From contig OX365946.1 in assembly GCA_947247005.1 (NCBI GenBank), positions 47,828,734-47,892,733 of the forward strand: DNA of 64,000 nucleotides, read 5' to 3'. The notes below the pieces were generated by a model. The model saw nothing but the letters and a program-made list of their open reading frames with translations, was not told the DNA's origin and did not search any database. Of this stretch, positions 12,480 to 23,000 are shown piece after piece. Source of the stretch: Spisula solida. Its lineage: Eukaryota > Mollusca > Bivalvia > Venerida > Mactridae. The first letter of the stretch is position 1; each line of letters opens with the position of its first letter. Position numbers and translations under genes: made by a program.

Positions 12480-12550
<71 letters not shown>

Positions 12551-12880
12551 TTGTCAGCATTGAAAATACATCTATCAATTTTTATCCACATCATACAGTC
12601 ATCAAATGATTTAATAAGTTCAACATGGTCTATAATTCTGTAAGAGACATACAAGATAATACCACCACTACCACGTTTACTGTTTCAGTTAATTAGCAGT
12701 CTATCCAGCCTAAACTGGGTAAAATTGGACACATCACTGTTTATACTATCTGTCAACCAAGTTTCGGTAAATAATAATATATCATGTGACATAAAAAGTT
12801 TTTCAAATTCTGGTGTATTGAGTTTATTATAGGTTTTGCAACTAAGCCCTCACAGTTTATGAGACAAAATCTCAGCTTCT
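11608..12880 (-). pseudogene. LINE APE-type endonuclease, frameshifted
   Basis: Endonuclease signatures appear in three frames: NCEGL and LLFTETWLTD (about 12790-12860), RGSGGIILYVSYR (about 12640-12690), DDCMMWIKID, then after the AT repeat CEFIVAGDLNSRIGV (about 12320-12370), and SAGSSVVDYVLC with FSDHCCIHF (about 12000-12110). GDLN and SDH are the catalytic and structural motifs of the exonuclease-endonuclease-phosphatase fold. An in-frame stop near 12690 and several frame changes show that it is inactive. Confidence 0.85.
12483..12549. repeat. (AT)n microsatellite inside LINE endonuclease
   Basis: About 33 AT dinucleotides interrupt the endonuclease frame between the codons for NADNDIY and MCLCYNIP. 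The reading frame differs on its two sides. Confidence 0.95.
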
Positions 12881-13084
12881 CACCACCGACCTATTTCACT
12901 TTCTCGGCACTAGTTTCTCCGACTGACCGTTCCGTTCCGTTGTATTAGTCTTTACAGTTGACTTTTCTGGGGTTTTCCCAGTGACGTCACCACGAGCCGA
13001 CCTAGATCTTGACACTTGTTTCACTGGACTGTGTTTACCACTATTCATGGCCGTAACTAGGGGAGGTCTAGCAGAACCATGCAA

Positions 13085-14150
13085 ATTACATGACCTTTAT
13101 CCATTTCCATTCTAATGAAGTCTGTTAGATGTATTAGACAGGTGTCTGTAGAGAATCCACTTCTTAAACCGGACTGGAATTTATACAATAATTTGTTTTC
13201 CCTAGAGTAGGATTCAACTTGATCATATACAACCTTTTCATATATTTTTGACAAAATGCTGAGAATTGAAACAGGGCGGTAATTACCAGATGAAGTTTTG
13301 TCATTTTTCTTGAAAATAGGAACAACCCTAGCTGATTTTAGATCCTCTGGTACCACACCCTGAATCAGTGACAAATTTATGACATGGGCAAGTGGTTCAG
13401 CAATAATGGAAGCACCGTCCTTAATAAAACGGGAAGGAATACCATCTAAACCTGTTGCTTTGTTAGCACCAAGCTGAGATAAATACTTCAGAACCAGACT
13501 TTCAGACACTAGTGAAAATGAGTAGTTGTTTACAAAAACACCTAAATTGGCATAAAAATTTGTAACAAAAGATTGTCCAAACTTATTAACACAAGCTGGT
13601 AATTTTTCAACAAGTTTCGAGTCAACTGTAGTATAAAATGAGTTAAAAGAGTCAGCAATTATTTTCTTATCAAAACAAATGGCACCCTCAATATTAAGAC
13701 ATATATTGGAGCATGAGGATGAAATCCCTTTCTTAGAGGGTAAGCCAAGATTTTTAAGAATAGACCAGAGTGACTTAGAATCATACTTCTAGAGACTCAG
13801 TAAAAAAGCTTTTCTTAGCTGAATCAATCAGATATTGTGTGTTATTTCTTAAAGTTTTAAAAGTATAATAATTGTCTTCACTTCTGTTATTTTTGTAATT
13901 CTTAAAAGCCAGGTCTCTCTGTTCTATAGCATTTAGAATATCATTATTGATCCATGGTTCAGTTCTTTGTTTTATACGTAGTTGCTGATACACACAATCA
14001 GTATACATGTAGTTAATGATGTATACATGTTTATGCCTATTTGAAGTATATTGTGCACGCGAAGTATACACGAAGGTGTTATTGTTACAGGTGTGGACGT
14101 GTTGTTTGCGTGACCAATTTGTGAATGGAAGCACAAGACAAATATATTAA
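13085..14150 (-). mobile_element. Second LINE fragment: RT N-terminal half
   Basis: The minus strand reads a linker (TEPWINNDILNAIEQRDLAF, then NTQYLIDSAKKSFF), SLWSILKNLGLP and SFNSFYTTVDSKLVE. The RT fingers/palm follow: LGANKATGLDGIPSRFIK, KSARVVPIFKKNDK, SSGNYRPVSILSILSKIYEK, FQSGLRSGFSTDTC and a final MVLLDL, where the catalytic-Asp motif is cut off at 13085. Jockey/CR1-like in motif order. One stop near 13785 splits it. It is truncated exactly where the 9590-13084 LINE begins. Confidence 0.85.
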
Positions 14151-14254
14151 CAATAGTTAAAGAACGAGTGATTTAGAACAATATGTAGTAAATGGTCGCC
14201 TGCTATTTATATATACCGTTTACGATACTGCTCGTGTCACATTTATCCTCCATC

Positions 14255-14395
14255 AACCTTATACAATGTAGATCTATATAATGTCGACAGATGGCTTTGA
14301 CAAACGATAATATATCTGCAATCATCTTAAGAAGCACATTAATTTTAACATATTCAACTGTATCTTTACAAAATTAATGCCTTTAATACTAGTAG
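14255..14395 (+). repeat. Diverged direct repeat, copy 1
   Basis: The sequence 'tatatctgcaatcatcttaa' and its surroundings align with 16070-16205 (tatatctgtaaacatcttaa) over about 130 bp with scattered differences. The pair lies on either side of the transposon at 14596-16016. Confidence 0.65.
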
Positions 14396-14595
14396 CGTCA
14401 CCGTAATCAAGCACATATTTGATTATCTATTTCATTTTTGTGAAGGCAATCATTACCAACAATAATAAGATCAAACCACCCTCTTTAAAAAACAATTCAG
14501 TACACACACTAATAACCACATGACAATTCAATCAAACACATATTACATATATTGTGTAAATTGTTGTTGTGTGCATTGTACTGTTTTTATGTATC

Positions 14596-16016
14596 CAGGG
14601 CCGTATCCAGGATTTGTTTTCTGGGGGGGCCAAGAGGGGTGGGTGCGGGAGGGGATAGCCCTCCCGGTCGAGTTTTTTTTTAATCTTGTTGTTGTAACGG
14701 TGCATTTTCCTGATATTCCAGGCATCATAAAGCATGGAAAAAGTATCACACTCAGTATCATAATTATAAAAGCTAAAAGCTGAACTCTGTGTTTGGACTA
14801 CTTATGTATGATCTACCAAGGTCTCTTTGTATGGACTCAATATCTTGACCACTGGAGGTTCATTTTCAGCACGCATGTTAACATGTGTGTTTTCAGTTAA
14901 TTGAATTATTTTTTTATGTTTGAATATAAATGGTGCAATTTCGTGCACTTTCAGCTTTAAAATCAGACCTAAAAATAATTAAAGTTGTGCTACTAAATAG
15001 TGTACCCTCCCAGCGAATATATTCTTTCGAGTTTTGACTGAAATTGATGCAATTTCGTGCACTTTTAGCTTTAAAACCAGACATAGTGCTACTGATTAGT
15101 GTTCCCTCTCCAAGCGAAGATTTTTTTCGGTTTTTGCTTAAAAATGATGCACTTTTAGTTTTGAAATCAGACATTAAAATAATTAAAGCAGTGCTACTAA
15201 AGAGATCTACTAATTTTTAAAAACTTAATAATCTGATCATTCATGTTTTACCATTTTAACATTAATTATTAAGAAATCCAAATTTATACGAACATGAATT
15301 TTTTTAATGTAATGTGATTTCCTGCACTATGTATATAAATTATGAACTTTTATATTCGGATATAAAATTGGACTACTACATTTGATTTATGAATCAAATT
15401 TCAATGAAATGGATGCATATTAAAAAGTATTTCAAGAATGTGACCATTACTTTCCACTCAAACATTAAATACTATATATGGAATCCTAATTAATCACCCC
15501 ATCAAACAATTAAAAAATATACCTATTTTTCTCACTGTAATGATTACATGTAAGTTAGTAACTTACATTTTAACTATCAATTCTTCAAGTCAAACTTTAA
15601 TTTTTAATCATCATGCTCTAATTTAATGGGATTAAATGGTGATAACCCAATGACATCATTATGTAATATCTGACTGACCTTCTTTAATCAACCTAAACAC
15701 ACTTAATTTCTTATCAGTTGCAAAAATCACACCTTCGCCATCAGGTGGTCCTGTTGAGTGCTTGATTAGTCTGGGGGCTATCAAGCATTTAATTAACATG
15801 CAAAGGGCTATACAATAAATACACAGGATGTCATCTAGAATGTCCAATATACAGGTCCAGTATGATAGATGCGGAAAGATTTAGTCAGCCCCAAGAAATA
15901 GATCAGTGGTGTATTAAATCAATAGTTGTAGGGGCCGAAAAGATATACAAAAACGTAGCTAGCCAGTCAGCTAGGGGGGCCAAGGCCCCCTGGCCCCCTA
16001 CCTGAATACGTGCCTG
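14596..16016. mobile_element. Non-autonomous DNA transposon, hAT-like ends
   Basis: The ends are short inverted repeats: CAGGGCCGTATCCAGG at 14596 and, reverse-complemented at 16016, CAGGCACGTATTCAGG (13 of 16 match). GTATC directly precedes the left end (14591-14595) and follows the right end (16017-16021), a candidate 5-bp target duplication. hAT elements have similar CAGGG-type ends but usually 8-bp duplications. No transposase is seen. The interior holds a G-run near the left end, a G/C palindrome near the right end and the tandem repeat at 14925-15210. Confidence 0.5.
14925..15210 (+). repeat. Imperfect tandem repeat, ~95-115 bp, three units
   Basis: Units share 'aatttcgtgcactttcagct', 'ttaaaatcagac', 'ataattaaag', 'tgctactaaa' and 'gtaccctcc'. 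They begin near 14929, 15046 and 15140. The minus-strand frame at 14914-15174 is an artefact of this repeat. Confidence 0.75.
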
Positions 16017-16069
16017 GTATCTATATTTATCTGATAACTGAATAAAAAGTAAAAACAGACAATGTACGA

Positions 16070-16205
16070 GTCGTAGATCTGTACTACAATGTAGTATATA
16101 ATGTTGGCAGATGTCTTTGACACACGAGCATATATCTGTAAACATCTTAAGTATCACATTCATTTTAACATATTTAGTATAATCTTTACTAATGCCTTTA
16201 GAGGT
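16070..16205 (+). repeat. Diverged direct repeat, copy 2
   Basis: Partner of 14255-14395. Both copies read through 'aacatcttaa', 'cacatt.attttaacatatt' and 'aatgccttta'. Confidence 0.65.
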
Positions 16206-17050
16206 GCTGCCTCACAAATCGGACAGATATTTGCGTAAGACGTAATTTAAAACTTGGTTTGGGTCGGGTAGTCATTCGGTGAGTTACTATAGTAACCACA
16301 ATTCGATTGGATAAAATTACATCATGTTCTGTCAAATAATCAAGCTGGTAAGAAACGAAATTTTATTGCAATTGTATGTTCCAATCAAGCCCTATGGTTA
16401 TAGTACGGGTATCAAATAACAACACTCGTACACGATGATAAAGTCATGTAAAAGATTCGTATGAAGATGCTTTCCGACTTGTAGAATTTGATAGGATCTA
16501 TAATCTCCCTAAACACTCGAATAACTTGGTACATGTATCCTTAACTTTTTAGGACTTCTGACAGCTAAAATTAGGTAGTTCAGACTTTTTTACTGTTGAA
16601 ACTAGGTCATTCAGGTTTTATTGTTGAAAATTCGTCAATAAGCTTTTTGACAGCTAGGACTTGGGCAGTTAATTTTATCGTTCAGGTATGTGTTGGGCAT
16701 TGTGCCGTATAATTGGGGTATGTGATGTTTTCATGTTTTCTGTGCTCGACTGGTTAAGTTGAGTGCTGCGTTCTCTATCCGATTTTCTATTTCATGTATC
16801 TTTTCGCTGTCATTTTCAGTAGTTTCTGCAAACGAACACGCTGTTCGTGTGGTATCATAGTCGACACATACTTTAGTTGCTTGTGGAGACAATACCATAT
16901 GAGAGCAGGATGCGCCAGTGAAAACGAGAGAAATCCATATTTTAAAATAGAAAGAGACAGGTGCAAAATACACTCGTCCATTTACAATCAAGCTTCTATA
17001 TGTTACAAATATCTGACGTACAAGGCTGCCCAAGATAGAGAACTAAGAAA
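16206..17050 (+). other. Upstream region of copy B
   Basis: No coding exon is seen. 16678-16810 carries a dispersed repeat (tgttttctgtgctcgactgg ... gttgagtgctgc) also present at 35630-35770 and 39250-39365, and inverted at 42190-42440. The promoter and 5' UTR of copy B should be here, but no clear TATA or initiator could be picked. Confidence 0.45.
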
Positions 17051-20000
17051 ATGTCCTTAACTGACCACGCACTGATTATGGAAGCAACACTTGCGTTAGG
17101 ATATGGTGGAACTAAATGTGTTCAGCATACCCTACAGGTTTGTGCACTTACATTATCCAGTAGCCTTACGAGCGCTGAGCGGTTATCCTTTTGTAAGCGC
17201 GCTTTTCCAAGTCTAAACAGGAAATTGACATTGATGTAAATAATCTTAATTTTATATTTTTGATAGTAATATGATAGGCCTATGTGATGTAAAAATATGT
17301 CAAAATAATCTAAAATAAATCAAATTCAACAGCTTTGATAAGTATTATGCAATAAAATTAGAAAATACTAATTGAAATGACGGTTTCCATTACAAAAATA
17401 TATTACATTACAAAAAAAGTGGGTGGGGTAAAAATAAAAATATTGCTATTTATGCCAAATGACTTTTTTGGGAGTCAGGTTCGTTTGGTAATGTTTGTTT
17501 ATTGTTTGTTGATGTGTTTTCGCGATATTTACATGTTCACTAAATGTTATTTTAAGCGTTTTCATTGATTTTCTCAGCATTTTAGCCATATTTAACCAAA
17601 ATAAAAACAAAAATTGCGAAAAAGATACCTCGGTGACATATATTTTTTATTGCATAATTTTGAAAATCTATGTCATTAGACTAATTAAACAAAATATGAA
17701 AAAAAGTTTAAGGTGGGAAAAAAGTTATTAGGATTTTACCTGGGTGCTACTTTGCTGCATGAACTATAAAGTGGTTGGGTTAAAAGAGCAATATATATTA
17801 GACCAAAATGAAATATACCATTTTTGGTATCTTGATCATGTATACATAACAATGTGTATTCACACTATATTGAAAGATATTTTATTATTTAGATCACAGA
17901 TGTCAAATAAAAATGTCAAATTTGAACACCACCACGAATTCACCAATTTCTATGGAATTATAAAATAATTCATACACACTTCAATCAGGGCTGATTACCC
18001 GAAAAACGAGTTTTTTCATCATATTTTGTGTCAGAATAGATTTCTCTACTTCCTGGGAAAATTTAAGCAAATTCTGAAGGTGGGATCCAAAGCGCTCCAA
18101 CATCCTTAAGTAATGAATTATATATAGAAAATTGAAAATAAGATAATCGTTGGTTTATTTTGATACATCAGCCCGAGCAAGTTAGTCAATGTCTTGTTTG
18201 AAAAAATGTTGCCCACTGTTAACATTCCATTGTAAAACTAATATTTAATACAATGCGAGGTGTGACAGGTCGGTCATTGTAAACGATCGTTCGAAAATCA
18301 CTGAATTGCATAACATGTGGTTTTACGCCATAAATATTAATAAAATGATTTCAGGTTATGGGAATGGAAGTAACTGCCATCGTCACAGATGTAATCTCGG
18401 TTAACCCCTGTAAGTCTTTTGTTATTTTAAAGTTTGGTATAAAACATTCAGTGTGGCAATACCACGTGACTAAATACTACAGTCCAAAGAAGAAAATTGT
18501 AAACAAAACCTCCACTTCGCGAAGGAAAATAGGCATAAGTATTTTATTTCTTCACCAATTTCTATGAAATATAGACCACGCAAAGGGAAAAAATATAAGG
18601 GTTCCGCCATATATAGTATATTTCTTCGTAGCTTGACCGTTTTTTCAATTACCCTGAGAAACCTTGGAAAAAATTTGTGTGAGAGCGGACTACAGTATCA
18701 AGCCTTTTCGTTTTCCTGGTATTATCTACTCCATGCGTGATTGAAGAGTCATGTTTACACCTTCCGGGAACACCGGAGGCAATTTCGCAACAAATAAAAT
18801 ACATATTATAACAATACATGGCACTTATATGACATTTTCTTTCAATTTGCAATTATGGCTACAGTTCCAAGAAAAAATATTCAGACTACAGTTCAAAGCT
18901 GTTTTCAGAATTTACCATAATACCAAGCAACGTTTTGCCCCTGATGCTATTTTTGTCAACAATACACACACTAAAGTATTCTTTATTTGGTCAGGTTTTA
19001 TTTTTTACGACACATTTTACATCATTTAAGAACATAAACACGCACATGGGTAACAGAAGTTTAAAGTATATACATATAGTAATTGATAATAAGTTTGCGT
19101 ACGGGTATTTTTTAGTAATTTCCATTAGTGCATTTGATGTTTGATCTAAATTATATATTGGACGGTGCCATCGATATTCACCAATGGTAGACACCATATG
19201 GCGGATATAGCCCCCTATACTTCGCACGAAAACGAAAGTAAAAGTGGATGTCGATTTCACACGACTCTAAGTTTTTAATCACCTTTTTGTAAATATTCAT
19301 GTGATTCACTTGAAGTGAACAAATTTAAGCAGCGGAATGTTTATTTTAAAACACCAATGTTGTAATTTGCTCTGACGTTTCGTATACTATACTTTCCTTT
19401 TATTTCAGCTCAAGTATGCACTTCCCAGGACTCTGTTCCGATTTAAACTTATATCTTCCATGGTCTTAACCTATGTTGGAACTCTCGCAAGCAAACACCA
19501 ACTAACAAGCAATCGACTGAAGGAAAACATTGCATTGTGTACGGGATCTAATCATTATGAAACTTTCCATTAACATGATCTATTTTTCTGTTGCACCGAG
19601 GATAGCAGTCCTGTACTGGTGTTGGATTCCTCATTTTGACTCCGTAGTACGTGGTTTGAATCTAAAACAAGAGGGCCCTATGGCACTAAGTCGCTCACCT
19701 GTCGTAGCAGTACACCCAAGCCATGTGATTTGACCTTGTGACCTAGTTCTTAGCCCCAGATGACCCGATATAACACTTTAACTAGATTTTGTTGGGATGA
19801 TCATTGTGATCAAGTTTCATAAGGATTAGGCTAAAATGGTGACCTCTCGTGAATTAACACAAGGGTTTTCTATTATTTGACCTAGTGACCTAGTTTTTGA
19901 TTCCAGATGACCCAATCATAAATTGACTTCGATTTTATTAAGATGATCATTGCGACAAAGTTTCAAAATGATTAGGTCAAAATTGTGATCTCAAGTGACT

Positions 20001-23000
20001 ATACAAGGTTTTTCTATGATTTGATATTGTGACCTAGTTTTTGATCCCGGATGACCAAATATATATCTTGACCTAGATTTGGTTGAGATGATCATTATGA
20101 CCAAGTTTCATAAAGATTAGGTCAACATTGTGACTTCTAGTGCCTATAAAAGGTTTTTCTATGATTTGACCTTGTGACCTAGTTTTTTATCCCGGATGAC
20201 CCAATATCGAACTTGACCTAGATTTTGTTGAGATGATCAATGTGACCACGTTGGATAAATATTAGGTCAAAAGTGTGACCTCTAGTGTCTACACAAGCAA
20301 ATTGTTGACGGACGGACGGACGGACGAACGACTGACGGACGACGAGTCATCACAAAGCTAACTCTGTCACTTTGTGACATGTGAGCTAAAAATAGGAAGG
20401 CACGTGATTTAAGTACGTAGTATTGCCTTCGTAACCAAAATATTGTTATTGCTAAATTGTTCAATTCTGTCTTATTTGGTACGAAATAATTGGGGACGTG
20501 TTATAAGCTATTTACCCTCAGTCTACGGGCGCTTAAATTGCATGCTGAAACAAATTATGCACACCTTTTTATTCCTTTAATCATACCCCCCCGCACAACG
20601 AGTTGTAAGGGGGGGGTATACTGGATTCAGCTTGTCTGTCTATCTGTCTGTCCGTCCGTCCGTCTGTCCGTCCGTAGACGCATTCTTGTGGACGTTACTC
20701 CTCCTACAGTTTTTGCAGCATTTGATTCCAACTTTAACAGATGAACAACCTCAACATGTAGATGTGCATAAAGGAAAGAATTTGCGCTGTGACTATTTTT
20801 GACAGAATTATGGCCCTTTGTACGTTTATGCACTATACAATATATAGTGAACAGGTATTGTGGACGCAACTCCTCCTACAGTTTTTGCAGCATTTGCTTC
20901 AAACTTTAACAGATGAACAACCTCAACTTGTAGATGTGCTTAAGGGAAAGAATTTGCGCTGCGCCGATTTTTGACAGAATTATGGCCCTTTGTACTTTTA
21001 TGCACTATACAATATATAGTGAACAGTTCTTGTGGACGCAACTCCTCCTACAGTTTTTGCAGCATTTGCTTCAAACTTTGATTAGGCAATATGGTCAGAT
21101 AAGTCTGATCCTGCAGCAAATGAGACATAGTCACATTGGCGTATCCATGACCTTGATATGTAGGCACTTATAAATTATGAAAACCAAGACTTTCAAGCAC
21201 AGACAAACTGACCTGACGCTCAACAATGATGTATTGTTATAAATACGGACTATATGTTATATCCGCTGTACGGTGTCTACCAGTGATGAAAATCGATGGC
21301 ACCGTGCAATATATAATTTAGATCAAACATCAAATGCGCGTATTGAAATTACTCAAAATTACCCATACGCAAGCTTATTATCAATTACTAGATCTACATG
21401 CATATATTGTAAACTACTGTTACCAATGTGCGTGTTTGTGTTTTTAAATTCGGTATAACATGTTGTTACAAATAACACCTGACCAAATACAGAATATTGT
21501 AGTGTGTGTAATGTTGCCAAAAATAGCATCAGGGGCGACACGTTGCTTGGTTTTATTGTAAATTCTGAAAACAGCTTTGAACTGTAGTCTGAATATTTTT
21601 TCTTGGAACTGTAGTCATAATTGCAAATTAAAAGAAAATTCATATTTGTGCCATGCATTGTTATAATATGTATTTTATTTGTTGCAAAATTGCCTCCGGT
21701 GTTCCCGGAAGGTGTAAACATGACTCTTCAATCACGCATGGAGTAGATAATACCAGGAAAACGAAAAGGCTTGATACTGCAGTCCGCTCTCACACAAATT
21801 TTTTCCAAGGTTTCTCAGGGTAATTGAAAAAACGGTCAAGCTACGGAGAAATAAACTATATATGGCGGAACCCTTATATTTTTTCCCTTAGCGTGGTCTA
21901 TATTTCATAGAAATTGGTGAAGAAATAAAATACTTATGCCTATTTTCCTTCGCGAAGTGGAGGTTTTGTTTACAATTTTCTTCTTTGGACTGTAGTATTT
22001 AGTCACGTGGTATTGCCACACTGATTATTGATGATGCATTATCACTATATTACTAAATAGAGGGTCAAGGGAGAGGCTGCTCGCTTATACAACTGTGTTT
22101 AATGATATAATCTTTATTTTGGATGATACGTAGACAAACGAGTATACATGTACATAGCACAGATAGTTTGACTTGATCCTGACCTTATGCATAAATATAT
22201 ATTAAAAGGTTCTTGCTTTTCAAATAAATTTCCGCGAGCAAATCGTACAGTATCGTCCTTTAGATGTGTGTTGATATTACACCTCGATCGTATTCGAGAT
22301 ACTTTCCGCTTATAAATGAAAACATGCAACCTGAGTTATAAATAAATTGAATAACATTTACAATTAGATTGACTGGACACCGTGGTATACGTTTCATGGT
22401 ATAATTATTTAACTAGTTGATCAATTTCGATGGGATTTTACATGGTGGTTGTTCTAACGATGTTGTCTAGGAATGTTATATCTGTATGAAGATAACAGTC
22501 ATGTAAATCTGACCACTTTAGTACAAATATACCTTTCTAATATACAAACTGATACAGTTATCTGTGGTTTCAATATTTTGCTAGAGTTTGTAGTTATTAT
22601 TAGGTTTATCAATGTTCGAATGTACTGTTGTTATCAAAAAACAGTAACAACGACATCCCATTATCTAAATTCCCGTCATCATTAGATTAACCTGTTTGAT
22701 TTCCTTGTATCCTTCTATAGTTCACCGGGTATAGTTCGTGCTAGATAATGTGGCAGTCGAGTCTATTTCACGACAGGTAATACATGATATTGATTACAGA
22801 TAACTTTAAAAGAATCTAATTGTTTGTTGTTTGTCCGTTTCATTAAATACTATGTAAGTGGTAACTGTTGAAATACAGACTTAATATGGACTAGTGTTTG
22901 TTTACCTTTCAGACCAGTATGACTGCCTTGTGCAGATAATCCTTTACCATCCATTCAACGACGAAATTTAACATTTAACATAGACATTTATCCAGGCAGT

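Larger units (their letters stand above)
9590..13084 (-). mobile_element. Non-LTR retrotransposon (APE endonuclease + RT), degraded
   Basis: Reading 13084 down to 9590: a basic N-terminal or linker piece (12896-13084), an APE-type endonuclease (NCEGL near 12850, TETWLTD, GSGGIILY, GDLNSRIGV, SDHCCIHF), then RT and a C-terminal Cys/His finger. Frameshifts occur near 12820, 12490 (an AT repeat) and 12240, with a stop near 12690. An internal deletion near 11030-11150 removes part of the RT. Small + strand frames at 9700-11007 are its antisense shadows. The clade is not assigned; the C-terminal C-x2-C-x8-H-x4-C finger is found in several animal LINE groups. Confidence 0.85.
18449..22023. mobile_element. 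3.6-kb element with ~0.76-kb inverted arms
   Basis: The left arm, 18449-19209, is matched in reverse complement by 21258-22023, from CAGTGTGGCAATACCACG at the outer end to GCGGATATA at the inner end. The arms share 'cttcgcgaaggaaaataggc', 'acaccttccgggaacaccgg' and more, with modest divergence. ATT lies next to both outer ends, a possible 3-bp target duplication. The centre (19210-21257) holds two kinds of tandem repeat and no transposase. It lies in intron 2 of copy B, starting 40 bp after exon 2. Confidence 0.75.

Noticed and set aside
12383..12654. Open frames of alternating Ile-Tyr on both strands
   Set aside because: They are translations of the (AT)n microsatellite with flanking LINE sequence.
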